DNA of 64,000 nucleotides from Cornus controversa (lineage: Eukaryota > Streptophyta > Magnoliopsida > Cornales > Cornaceae). The stretch covers positions 24,726,297 through 24,790,296 of the forward strand of contig CM048850.1 in the NCBI GenBank assembly GCA_026545225.1, read 5' to 3'. Shown here one piece after another: positions 33,898-45,929 of this stretch; the first letter of the stretch is position 1; the number at the start of each line of letters is the position of its first letter. The position numbers and the translations under genes are program-made. The notes below the pieces were generated by a model that was given only the letters and a program-made list of their open reading frames with translations, searched no databases and was not told the origin of the DNA.

Positions 33898-35771
33898 TGT
33901 GATGACTTGTATTTTTTTTTTAAATATATATATATATATATATATATATTTATTTACATAAATAGATTTAAGATGTAGATATATATATATATTTATGCAT
34001 ACATGTATATACCAAATGTGAGGGTGAAATAAATGACCTAACAATAACTATGAAAAGTGGAGTAGTGGAAATAATAAAGGACTTTAATAGGGATATGATC
34101 TACTAACTTCTCAATGGATAAAACAAATACTCTTGTATTATATGGAAAAAATTATTTGATGTTAAATGTAGAACTAAATGTGACTTTTAAGTGGCTCCTG
34201 TCAATTAAGGGAATTAGTATAAAAAAAGGACAATGTAGATTCACTAGAGGCGTTGATAATATATTGGAAAAAGGAGCTTTACAAGGTATCGTTTTCAGTA
34301 GAGGCAATAAGAAGGAATTTTGGGTGACTAGGGTAAGAGAATTTACTATAGATCTATATATGTAGATAGATAGAAGTCAATTAAAATTTTTCATGCTCAA
34401 AATGTTAGGGTGCAAGGTTATATGAATTTTCTTATGCAAATATTTTATTTAATATTTGGAAGTAAAATATATATAGGAATATATATAGGATGCAAGGTCA
34501 ATTTTTAGTTTTTATATATATATATATTTATGTTGCATCAGTATATAAACTGTGTATAGAGGAATAATATGGTGAGTAGATGGATTAACTATTGCTTGAG
34601 GCAACCATGATTTTATTGGTTAATGGGTCATGTGCTTGTTTGGTTGTTAAATTAGTCAATTATTTTCTTTTCTTTAGTTTTGCTCCAGCACCATGCTATT
34701 GTTGTTTAGTACTATACTTGGTAATAATATATATAGTCACAAGTTAATCAATTAGCTTATGTAATTGATTTCATGTATACGTCTATATATACATATATAT
34801 CTTGCTTTACATTTTACTATTTACCATATCCATGTCAAATGCCATAGTTTAAAAGAATCCAGTAGGTTTATTTTTTTATTTTTTATTTATTTTATTTAAT
34901 AATCATTGGTTTGAGATTTGTTTTACATTACCTATTGGCTACGGATTTTCTATGCTGTTCTTTTGGTGATTTTTATATACTACGAGCCGGGGTAAGTGAC
35001 TCATGTTATAAATATTTTAATTTTTCTACTTGAACAAGTATTCATGTTTGGTTTTATTAATATTTCTAAGGAAAGTATGAATTGAAAAAGAGTTGGTGCA
35101 TGATTCATGAATGGTAAGAGATGTACCTTGATGTGTGTGCTCGTACATGTATAGCTGGTTGAAAATAGGCAGGGTGTGTAATCCTTTTGGTTGAAAGATC
35201 GAGAACTGTTTCGAAACCTTAGTTTGTTCGCTGAGAGAATGACCAAAAATTCATTAGTGTGTGTAGTGTACATGTTGGGATCTTTAATTTTGTCAAGAAT
35301 GTTGATGATTGAATTGGTTATGTTATCTGTTTTTATTTTGATTGCTTGTATTTATTTTAATAAACAACTGATACATTGCATTATTTTCTTACTTTCATTT
35401 TATCTTATTGTATATATGGTTTATAGTTATTTTCCTACTAGAAGACTATGCTCACCCTAATATTTTTCAAGTTTAGCCGGAATCAGTAGTATCGAAGACT
35501 TTCCTGAACTTACTTAAAGATGTTTTCTAGATATAAGGAGTTTAAGAAAATGCTCTTAAATTTCAATAATGTTTTGAAATACTTTAGGTATATTTTTTTA
35601 AGACAAAGTTAATTCATTTGTTATATTTCTTTAATTTGAAGGATGATAGGTGGATTATTGTAATGGTTCTTTCAATGTTTTGATGTATTTTCTTTGATTA
35701 TTTAAGGATGTTATTATATATATATATATATATATTTTAAAAATCATGTCTCAAAAATTGGGCGCGTGACA
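33898..35771 (+). repeat. 3' LTR of the gypsy element
   Basis: A 1.87-kb LTR from tgtgatgact to gcgcgtgaca, directly followed by the ctcta target duplication. It contains several TA microsatellites. Roughly 320 bases near 34680-34997 have no match in the upstream copy. Confidence 0.85.
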
Positions 35772-35776
35772 CTCTA

Positions 35777-38700
35777 CCTTCAAGGCAATATAGGATTGTT
35801 TCTTACTACTCCAAGAAATGGCTCCACTAATGAGCATGAAAGCACATCTAGATGTGGACTTGTGCTCTAAATCGTCACCTTAATCGGCATCACAATAGCC
35901 AACTAGGTGCAAATCTGAACATTGATAACAAAGTGTATTATAACTAACCCACCTAACAGGATAACATATGTTAGGTCGAGTACACATCATAGCATACATC
36001 AGGCTACAAACAACACTCGAATAGGGAACATAAGCCATCTGATCTTTTCTCCTCAAGAGTCTTAGGTACCATCTCAAGGCTTAGGACTTAGCCTTTACCA
36101 ACATGAATGTCTATGGGTGTGCAGCTTTGCATCTAGAATCATTCTACTTAGGGGTGGCAAGATTGGATACAACATGACACAAATTAAGCAAGTTTGTGTT
36201 TGACATAAGTTGACACATTTAATAAATGGGTTAACACGAACACAACACACAAAAATTGGATTGAGTTTATCTTTAAGCTGTCAACCCGTGACACAATTAT
36301 GACACGATTACAACACGATTACGACATGACATGAGTTATTAATATATTATGATTTTATACAAACTTATATAAATTGCAATTGTTTGTAATCTATTTTTTT
36401 GTTTACATGATTGATGTAGCCATAAAACGCAAGGATGAGATTGTTATGGTGTCTTTCTAGTTGTTGAATCACCTTAGTATGTTTTTGAGTTTATATATAG
36501 ATATAAAATTTATAATATAGTTTAATTTTAGGATTTATGTATTGATATGTACTTTATTTTTTATATGATCTTCAGAGAGATTTTTAGGGGTGGAGAAATT
36601 CATATGATATAAGTTAAACAGATTAAAAATGTTATTAAACAAGTCGTGCTATTAGAAGATATGTTTATTAAACAGGTTACATGGGTTAGCATGGGTAACA
36701 CGTTTAATAAACAAGTTGGGCTAGTGTTAAGGGTCTCTGACACGATTATTAAATGGGTCGGGTTAAGGTTAAGCTGTTTAGTAGAATACTTATAGATCAA
36801 CACGACACGAACACGAATTGCCACCCCTAATTCTACCCTTAGATAATTTGACATTCATACATTGGTATTAGAGATAATGGCTCGATTAAATCATAAATAC
36901 CATTGTCCAGATGATTTCTTTAGGCGATAAATGGATCATTAGAGCTTGCAGACTTTGCGCTCCCAACCATTTTCTAGAAAGCCTTCTAGTTGATCCATAT
37001 AGATCTCTTCATCCAGTTCTACATTGAGAAATGCAGTCTTTACATCCATTTGATATATTTCTAAGTCCAATATATGATAATGACTAGAATAAGGGAAATT
37101 GAGGCAAAATTCACCACAAGAGAGAAAGTTTCCTCATAGTCTGCACTCTTTTGTTGTGTGTAACTTTTAACCACTAAGCATGCCTTGTACCTTTCAATAA
37201 AACCATCCACATTGCGCTTAACTCTTAGAATCCATTTATTCTTAATGGTCTTACACTTCGATGGCATGTCAACCAAGTCTCAGACATGGTTAATCCTCAT
37301 AGACTCCACCTTATCATGCATTGTAGCAATTCACTCTTTACTAACAGGAGATGAGAATGCCTCTTGCATAATATTAGATTCTTCATCGTCATGCGAAGCA
37401 ATAACTATGAAATATTTCCCCTCAACTTGAAAATGGTGATGATGGACAGTTTTACATTTGCTTCTATGTAACTGGAGGTTATGAGAATCCTCATCCATTG
37501 AAACTAGTCCAAAAGTGGACAAATCACTCCCACTATCCTTAGGAGTCTGAGGAATTTCTTCCTCATTCTCAACTAAGTGACATGATGCGCCTTCCTTTGG
37601 ATCCTCCATCTCATAGAGCTCTAATACCTTTTCACATTTCCTCTAGTAGGGAAATCCTCCTCCAAGTAATGCATATCACGTGACTCAATTTCAGTTATTC
37701 TTCCATCTGATCCCCATGGCCGCAAATTATCCAAATCGAGCTTTCACAAGTCCACATCTTATATAGGGTGGGATGTACTAACTTAGAGGGCACACAATTA
37801 AGAATGTAGGCAGTAGTCAATAGTTCATCTCCCCAATAAGAAAAGAGAAGGTTTTCTTGCGCCTTCATCGATCTAACAGTGTATGATTCTTTCTCTCTAC
37901 TACATCATTCTATTGCGGAGTACTATAAATAGTTAACTATCTAATAATCCTCTTTTCTTCACAGAGCACTCTAAAGTGCTCAGATAGATACTCCCAGCCT
38001 CGATCAGTTCTAAGAGCCTTAAATCTGTTGTCTAATTAATCTTCTACTTCATTAAGATAATGTCTAAAGAATTCCAACGCTTCTAACTTGTGAAAGATCA
38101 AATATACTTTACCAAAACACGTACATTTATCTATAAATGTGATAAAATGAGATGCTCCATGTCTTTCCCTCACATTCATTAGGTCACATATATTTTAGTG
38201 TATAAGCTGTAATGATGCAAATACCCGTTTGGTTACGCTAAATGGTTTTCTGGTTGCCTTTCCTACAAGAAAATGTTCACAAATAGGCAAGGTGGATTTA
38301 GTGAGTGGGCCCAAGAGTCCCTCTCTAGCTAACCAACTCATCTTCTCTTGCCCTATGTGTCCTAATCTAGTATGCCATCTCACAAAATCAATAGAAACAT
38401 CACCATCAGATGCAATTAAAGAAACAGAGTCATTAACATTATTAAAACTAGAATAGTTAACATCCAAAACATAAAATTATGATAAAAGTAACCACAACCA
38501 TAATAAACTATTCCTAAACAAATTCTAACAAACTGACCCCCAAACTGAAAAGTAAAGCATAGAAGACTCAACATACTAATAACTGATAACAAGTTTTGTC
38601 AAATTTCTGGAGCATAAAATACATTATGGAGATATAAAGTGCGTGTATGTCATATATCAAGCTTGTAAGTGCCAGCCCCGAGCACCTACATATTAGATTC

Positions 38701-39693
38701 CTCCCCGTGTAAACTCTTATGCTTCTAGTTGGAACTCGACGATACTCCACAAATATAACTTTGTTCCTCATAATGTGGTCGGTCGCTCCTAAGTCTATAA
38801 CCCACAAATAAGGATAATGAACAATTAACACTTGACTGAACACAAAGCAGTCAGTGTGAGAAATTAAGTTAAGGAGTACCTACTTCGGTTTAGTGCAATC
38901 ATGAGCAAAGTGTCCAAGCTTATCACAGTTAAAGTAAGCCATCTTAGCCTTATCTTCTTACCAACATGCTTACCTCTCTTGCGCTTGGTAACACTAGCTC
39001 CTTTGGGCCCTAGTCCAACACCTGTTCCCTTTTGCAAAACACCACGAGCAATTTCTTGCGCTTAGACCAAGATGTTCGATGTGGGGTGGCCTCAGTAACA
39101 TATGAGGAACCATCAGCCTTAGCAGCTTTTATGTGCTCATCCTCAAGCTCCAAATGATGCGATATGTCCTCAAATGTTCTCACATTGTCATTATGCGTCA
39201 TATTTTTCTTTATGGGTTTCTAAAAATATGGAAGATAGCAGATCACTGCTTGAACCAGCGGCTCATCAATCAGGTGTTGACCTGCAGGTCCAGGCTTGCA
39301 AATCATGGATGATATGACTTTTAAGTGCTGCTTTATTAAATGATGCACCTTTTTTCTAGTAAGAGTCAAACTTTATAGTCAACCCGCACAGCTTACCAAT
39401 GAAGTGATGCTAAACTTCTGTCCAAGGGCTTCTTACATTTCATGAGCAGTTTGAAAATTCTCAGACTTGCCAGTCAAATCATTGTGTACACCATTTAATA
39501 TCGTAAAGCTCATGCACCAATTTATATTGTGCCAACTTTGATATGCCTCAAGATCACAACGATGTTGAGTTGTATTCCCCTCATCTGGCTTAGCCATCAC
39601 ATGGTCAAGAATCTCTAAGACTTCTTGCTCATTGAGGAGAAATTGGATCTTTAAGCACCCAATGTCATAGTTATCGCCATCCAAAATTTTCAC
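35777..39693 (-). pseudogene. gag-pol of the outer copia element, upstream part
   Basis: Read on the minus strand: gag (39693-39433, KILDGDNYDIGCLKIQFLL), protease region (38843-38568, WVIDLGATDHI), GAG pre-integrase (38467-38195, RWHTRLGHIGQEKMSWLA), a linker (37609-37331), reverse transcriptase (37276-37061, NKWILRVKRNVDGFIERYKA) and its late part (36077-35880, YSSVVCSLMYAM and LVGYCDAD). The hAT-like element at 36149-36829 lies within. Fossil state. Confidence 0.85.
36149..36829. mobile_element. hAT-like MITE in copia pol
   Basis: The TIR is taggggtggcaa / ttgccacccctA. The flanks attctact and attctacc (36141-36148, 36830-36837) form an 8-base duplication with one change, as expected for hAT. 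The interior has many cacgacacgaacacg-like words and mirrored blocks (aaatgggttaacacg, gggttaaggttaagctg). No transposase. Confidence 0.8.
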
Positions 39694-41085
39694 ATTTGTT
39701 TAAATAAGCCATAACGTTCTTAGCTGTCAATTTTCAACTTCAACCACGTTGAGAAAATGCGTATGGGATATTAATGAATAACACAACACACAATAATTTT
39801 GTAACTTAAATTCAAATTAAATTAATGTCAATACACACAAGTCACAAGATTGAAAAGAAAATTAAACTTTTAGTCATCTCTCGCACCACAAGTGACTATC
39901 ATCAATATTTAATTTCATTTATGCACAAAATTTGATTTTCGAAAAAGAGATAAATCTCTCAACCGAACAATCTCTCACTTAATATGGCATTCATGCATAG
40001 ACATGTTTCTATGTTCAAATTCCATTTACAATAGCATGCCAAAATATATGCAAATAAATCATACAACTTTATTTAATATAAATAAAATATAATTCAACAT
40101 GTCATAATGCGCAATATGCTGCATACAAATACAGTATTATGCATATATATATACTTAAATAAAAATTTTAGAATATTAATTGGATTATGCGAATCAATTT
40201 CACAAATTTCAGAATTTAAAACATGCATTTATATATATTTTTAAATAATAAATATATATAACATGCAATATAAATTCAAATTGTAACACATACTGGTTTA
40301 GGTCGGTAACAGCTCCACGATCACACACACTACAAAATTCCAAGGCCACTAGAAAACATAGGGTCAAAAATGGCCACCCAGAATAGCTGCACGCACTGTC
40401 ACACATGACCTAGCATGAGTGGGTGCATGATTGCTTTTTCCTTTAACTTTTTTTCTTGTGTGCGTAAGCGCAATAGGCGGTGCGTGGAGCCCACACACCA
40501 TCTTCCTGGACTCCTTAAGCGACAGAGCAACCATCATTATGATTGTCTCCTCCTTGGGAACCCATTCTGTGTTCGAGTTGTCAATCCGAGCCTCGTACCT
40601 TGGAGGTAAGTCTCACTCTCCCTCGGCTGCGAATAAAAAATGCACAATTAATTCATCTTCTTCCTTTAAACCATAATTCAACCCAAAACTCCACGAACCC
40701 ATATCTCACAAATTGTACATCCAAATTGCACAAAGAATATATGCACAAAAAGCTTATAATAAGGAATCCATCAATATAAGTTTCATGCCATAAAATTGAA
40801 CCACGAAATAGAAACAAGACAAACAAGTTTCTATTCAATCACACTTATTTTTATTTTTCAAAAATAAAATACAATGAGCTTTTGCATGAAAATATTCTGA
40901 TATACTTAAATGTATATGGGTTACAACATACTAAAAAATCAGCCCAAACAGAAGTCTCTTTCATGAGATATGATATTTTCACAAAAAATAAGCATACTTT
41001 TCATGCAATAAATTCACACAAATCTATTCTAATTATGCTTTGATCATTCAAAGGTATATTAGGCATGAAAATAACATGTATGCCT
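39694..41085 (-). other. Leader region of the outer copia element
   Basis: Between the primer-binding site and the gag block. Short frames occur near 40400-40840 on both strands with no recognisable domain. The part around 40310-40620 is richer in G and C than its surroundings and could be either leader or a further insertion; no boundary was found. Confidence 0.5.
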
Positions 41086-41099
41086 TTGATACCAATTTA
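41086..41099 (-). other. Primer-binding site of the outer copia element
   Basis: On the minus strand ttggtatcaaaggc lies just inside the LTR. It is a slightly altered form of TGGTATCAGAGC, which pairs with the 3' end of initiator methionine tRNA. Confidence 0.75.
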
Positions 41100-41104
41100 G
41101 AAAA

Positions 41105-42060
41105 AATAATGCTAATCATTGGAGAAGCAAATCAAGCTGCCTCAGTGTAGCGTTTAACAAGAAAGGATAAACGAACTGGTTGCTTCACGTGCCTTGAAGC
41201 CTCATTTGATCTCGTGGTGGAACTACACTACGAAGACGAGCATAATCCTCAAACAGAGTCCAAGAGCTTCTTCTTTGATCTCCAAGACAATTGACAGAGA
41301 AAAATAGAGATTTTCTAGACTAGGAATATTTTGTAAGATATTATGCGTATATTGCATATCTTAGAATCTAGAAATTACAACATATTTATAATATCTTATT
41401 CCTTAACTCAAAAGTTAGGAAGCATGGATACAGATACAAGACATGAGTATGATAAGATACAGGTACAGTGAAACACCAAATCTAAAAAAATAGAATACGG
41501 GTACGGCATGATACAACAATATAAAAATAATAAATTGTATTTTTATATGTACAAAAAATTAATTTATTAACATTTTTTTATTATAAAATATTATGATTAA
41601 CAAACAAAATAAGAGTTAAGAGTCGTATTGCATAATTTGTAAGGATAAATTTTGTACTAAATCATGAGATATATCTCAACACTTATTTTTAAAATAAATT
41701 TTAAACTTTTCTTAACAATTATACTATGATATTATTGTTGAAAAAATTACATTTTTATGTTCGAAACTAGTTAAAGATGTGTTCTGAAGTATCTGAGAGA
41801 TATCAGATAAGTGGTCGAAGCATCTGAGAAGTATCGAATACATGTTATAATTATTAAAAATATTTATTTAAAATTTTGGATACGTTTCAGACACGTATCC
41901 GTAAGTATCTGAGAAATATTAGTATTTGATACGAACATAATCATTACTCTTGTATAAGTATCAGTGCTTCCTAATCTCGAAGAGAAGCATTGAGGTTTCC
42001 TAACTGGGTCGGGCTCACCTATGGACGCCCTCAATTTGGCTCCAGACCCAAAGTCCAACA
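41105..42060 (-). repeat. Upstream LTR of the outer copia element
   Basis: Runs from tgttggactttgggtctgg (minus strand, 42060) to the primer site. The blocks ggataaacgaactggttgc, gagcataatcctcaaa and gagattttctagac recur in the downstream LTR. The GATACG element at 41415-41974 is inserted in it. The inner boundary is approximate. Confidence 0.75.
41415..41974. mobile_element. GATACG-family element, copy 3, inside a copia LTR
   Basis: ttaggaagcatggatacag at the left, mirrored by gtatcagtgcttcctaa at the right. The core is similar to the copy at 16697-17257 in the opposite orientation. The other LTR of the copia host lacks it, which proves it is a discrete insertion. No clear target duplication. 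Confidence 0.75.
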
Positions 42061-42167
42061 CTTACCAACCATTCATTTATATTTTTGATTTGATTTGATT
42101 TTTTTTATTTTTTTAAACCTAAATCTATATCCATATATACACAAACATACCCACAAAATATGGAGTA

Positions 42168-42410
42168 AAAATTCTCTCAAACGAGGATTTTTCTTTAGTC
42201 TCTCCAGTGACAACATTTGTAACTATCGGTGGTAACTCACATTATGAAATTGGTGATATCAATGTTATCCAATGTTATCCATTTTAGTAACATGAGTTAC
42301 TTAGTGATTAGTGTCACTAATTGTAATAACGCGAGTTGCTACTAATAGTAATAAATGTCGTCACTGAAGGGACTAAAGGGCACTCCTCACTGAAGAGGAT
42401 TTGGATCCCA
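42168..42410. mobile_element. MITE-like foldback element
   Basis: aaaattctctcaaacgagga and, inverted from the right, aaatcctcttcagtgaggag are related, followed on both arms by ctttagtc, cagtga and acaacattt/acgacattt. About 240 bp and non-coding. Confidence 0.6.
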
Positions 42411-42822
42411 AAGTATGAATGTAATGATAGGGTATAGGATATTGTTCAGCCAAAAAAGTAAAACACACAAGCATTGTCACGCAGCTTTGCAGGTGGCCAT
42501 TAGAGAAGGTATAAGAATTACTCCATTAGTTTGAAAATATTTGGAATGAATTAAATTTTCTTCAATTTAAATTTTAAAATATTAATTTGATTCTATTAAA
42601 TATAGCTTTTATATATTTTTCTCATAATATTACATTTATATTAAAATCTTACCACTGAAGTGATAATATTTCACCACACCAATTAAGTGATGATTTTTAC
42701 CCTGATAAAATCCAAAGTACAAAATAGCTTTGTTTTGATAAGTGGGTGACATTTTTTTTTCACCGCTTGAGATTCCCACAACATAAAATCTCGTACCAAA
42801 GGAGATTTAAGAGAGGTTAGGT

Positions 42823-42861
<39 letters not shown>

Positions 42862-43311
42862 CAATGATCTCTTGCTCACCGATAAGCAAGAAATTCATTC
42901 ACACTAAGCACAATATATATTTATCTTACATTTAAGCTTAGTATAATAAGACAAAAAAAAAATATAATAGTTAAAAGTTCTTAAAAAATCAATCATGTGG
43001 ATTAAAATGTCTTTACCTATCTACGGTTCAAAATGATCCTATCTGACGATGATGATTAAGGGTGCATGATAGTGTCATAAGCTACGGACATATACTTATA
43101 TATATAGACACACAATATATAATATGATATGATATGAGGAGGAAAATTTTTGGCTTGTCATTAAATCAATTCTAAAATAAGGATGGCTATTATGCTCGAT
43201 TTGAACATACTAGCAGACATGGCGTGAGGCATGTGGGGATACAGATGAGTAAAGTCGATACAGATAGAGCAACACAAAACACACACACACGAAGCATATA
43301 CTTGATGAGTG

Positions 43312-43313
43312 TT

Positions 43314-43347
<34 letters not shown>

Positions 43348-43348
43348 C
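43312..43348. repeat. Compound (TG)n(GA)n microsatellite
   Basis: A short gtgtgtgtgtgtg run followed by about 22 bases of GA. Confidence 0.85.
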
Positions 43349-44896
43349 CTTTAGGCTTTAACATATTAGCATGTGAACATTATGCTGATAGGAAAGTGTT
43401 CTAGTAAATAGACATTTTGTCCACGTACCAAATTGGTCCTTCACACTTTAGCTTTAATGATGTCTTGGAATTAATACATAAATGAAGTAGTAGTACTAGT
43501 TCAAATTAATTGAGCATATCCTCGAAGTTGAATCTAATTTAAGATTGCTTTTTTGAGTCACCATTCAACACACTTTCATTGTGTCCTAATTACCATCTTC
43601 TAGAATTGTTTCTTCCCTCCATGACTAGATTTTTAATGCACCGACAATTATCATGATATTAGAGTATGTAAAGTATTGAATTCAAAACTTATATAATATA
43701 TCGTGATATTTATATAATATAATTTGTGCATATATTTAATTTTCTCATTGTGATAGCTAGGTTAGGCAGCACATCAGCTCAATGGTAATTTTTGACAGTT
43801 TTTATTTTTATTTTTATGTGTATGAGTTCTTTTAAGCTTTTTAACAACCAAGTCAACCAAAAGAAACTTTTCAATAAGTTAGGTAGTCTTAATTATTTGG
43901 AAATTTCGATTGCAAAAAATTGAATTTGGTCCAACTTTCCTTCAATGTCCCAATTTGGTACACTAAACCTTATCTGGTCTATTTTTAGCACGCAATTCTC
44001 ATTGACTATGCAAATCACTATCTAAATACACAACTATAGAAATAGAAAGACAGGGTTTATGATCCTAATAAGTTACACGCAAGCTATGTTTTGAAAGCAT
44101 CGAATTGAGTGTTTCATGTTTTGCAGAAACAAATTGGCACCTATTCGTCCAATTCCAATTCTAATTCCAATTTTAAAGCGTCGATTCGATTCTGTCAAAC
44201 GGAAGATTACATGACATAGGGGGAGATTTATACCTTCACCTTCATGTTAATATTAAGTTACAAGTTTATTTAGCTCCCTTGCTGAAAAAAAAAACACCCT
44301 TTAATTAGGTCGAATGCTTTACGTTTTGTATTAATATTGATTTCTAGAGCCTAAAAATGTTTATTTTTCTTATTTTTTTTATTTCTTTTTGTGTGTGCGT
44401 AAAATAAATGTATTCAAATTAAGTTTCTAGAAGTGTTTCATCCCTTGAATTATTGTGTTGACACTAATTTGCTACTCACATTGTGTAGGGCTAGAGGGTT
44501 AGTAACACTAATAATTGAATTTTTAGTGCCTAATGTAGTTGTCACTTTTTGAAAAAAGAGTAAACTCTCACCTGAAAACAAATAATTATACAACACGAGA
44601 AATTATGATCGTGTTTTGGTTCACAAGTCCCGTTCAAAATTATGGTTGCAATTATAGCTGTGATAATATGAATAGGAAATGAGAACAAATAAAGGGTTAA
44701 AAAGTGGGAAATGAAATGATTAAGATAATGTTGATATGATATTATGTGTAATAAATTTTCTTGTGTATGTAATGTCATAAGAGTAATGCTGTGCATAGTG
44801 AAAATTTGTCATCAATGTGTGGTGACCATGAAATGAGGTCATGTACATCTATTTAAAAATGAAAAATGTTATTTAAGTTTATTTTTTAATTCGAGG

Positions 44897-44970
44897 AGTG
44901 TAGTTTTATTCATTTGATAAAGTGGATGGAGTCGAGTATTGATCTTATCCACTTCGTCAAATGGCTACAC
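44897..44970. repeat. Short inverted repeat (hairpin)
   Basis: catttgataaagtggat and atccacttcgtcaaatg pair with two mismatches, and gtgtag / ctacac extend the stem outward. It may be a very small MITE. Confidence 0.5.
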
Positions 44971-45344
44971 TGTTCGGTTGAACAAATAGGTCTAAATAGT
45001 ATTACTCTTAAAAAAAATTGGTTTTATGAATTGTGAATTTTTTTCCATGAAGTGTAGCACTTGTTTTTGTAGATTTCAATTTTAAGTTTAGCACTTATTT
45101 TTCCAGTTGGTTCTAGAGAGAGAAGTGCTGTCAGTTATCCGGCCCATGAGATACCTAGACCGTTTCCTTTGTAATCCAAGTATTTAGTCACAAAAAATAA
45201 TGCCACTTGTTACATAATGGCTTAAGTTTATTATTTAGAACAGAACTGTCGATAAACCTGTTTTGACTTAAAAAAATTCATATTCTATCAGAAATGATCG
45301 AATAAAAAAAATCTAGTAATAACTATTGTCCCATAATGTTTGTC

Positions 45345-45720
45345 AGTCGAATTTCATCATTTAGGGTCTCAAAAGTGCATTTTTTTCGTCTTATAGGAGT
45401 CGTGTTGAATTTGAGAATTTTGTTGGCGAATCAAATGAAGTTGGATTTGGGTGAAATTTAATATTTAGTAGTTTTTAATTATTAGATTTCTTATTTAATT
45501 TTTTCAAAATATTTAGAGAGTTTTTTTAGCAGTTTCTTTTTGCGGCTAGTTTTCCTTTTGTTTTTAGGTTTTCTTATGTTGTTAGGATTATAATTTATAT
45601 GTAATGTCATAAGGCAGAAATCACCCCTTCAATTATTAATAAAACACTTGTGTTTGTAATTTCAAAGTTGTTCTTGTTCGTGGACAACATTCATAACTTC
45701 TACTCCCTCAAGTGGGATAA
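45345..45720 (+). mobile_element. Possible LTR fragment (fossil)
   Basis: Features usual near the end of gypsy LTRs occur in order: a T/G-rich stretch, aaggcagaaatcacccc and cttcaattattaataaaac. No partner LTR, primer site or coding region is nearby. Assignment rests on general resemblance only. Confidence 0.3.
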
Positions 45721-45929
45721 TACTCAATCTATAAAGATCTTGAAATACAATTTAGGTTACAATGGTGGAAATAGAAATAGATCTCTACATATATATATGT
45801 AACACTGAATTAATTTTCAAGAATGGCACACCAGTCTCCGGTAACCATGACTGTCTGCTTATGAGGTTTGCAACCGTGAACATTCTAGCTTCACTTTCAT
45901 TTGTTATGCACCAAGTTTCCAAGAAAATT

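Larger units (their letters stand above)
28039..35771 (+). mobile_element. Ty3/gypsy chromovirus inserted in the outer copia (fossil)
   Basis: LTR starts tgtgataacc (28039) and tgtgatgact (33898); the 3' LTR ends cgtgaca at 35771. The 5-base duplication ctcta flanks the whole (28034-28038, 35772-35776), and copia RNase H sequence resumes on both sides. pol blocks occupy 31480-33890. A purine-rich gaggacgaaattttatttta-to-ggagggtagg stretch precedes the 3' LTR. The chromodomain-like end suggests the Tekay/Del lineage. Broken: gag and protease are not seen and there are many breaks. By eye, about one base in nine differs over some 245 aligned LTR bases. Confidence 0.88.
21276..42060 (-). mobile_element. 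Outer Ty1/copia element, host of several nested insertions (fossil)
   Basis: Related LTRs bound it: 41105-42060 upstream and 21276-26486 downstream when read on the minus strand; both begin tgttggactttgg / tgttagactttgg. The primer-binding site ttggtatcaaaggc is at 41086-41099. Domain blocks in minus-strand order are gag (39433-39693), protease region (38568-38843), integrase zinc region (38195-38467), reverse transcriptase (37061-37276, 35880-36077) and RNase H (27827-28030). Insertions within it are listed separately (21780-26397, 28039-35771, 36149-36829, 41415-41974). It is broken with many breaks. By eye its LTRs differ at roughly one base in six over a short stretch, so it is older than its inserts. 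Terminal duplication not established. Confidence 0.8.
42061..45344. other. Intergenic DNA, no gene seen
   Basis: AT-rich. It contains the MITE at 42168-42410, a TA tract (about 42825-42860), a compound TG/GA tract (about 43312-43348) and a hairpin at 44897-44970. Reading frames are short and without domains. Confidence 0.6.

Noticed and set aside
40415-40838. Cluster of overlapping short frames on both strands
   Set aside because: Several frames are open at once in a GC-richer leader segment of a copia element; none has a domain.
44137-44200. Repeated aattccaatt words
   Set aside because: Short degenerate repetition, too small to call an element.
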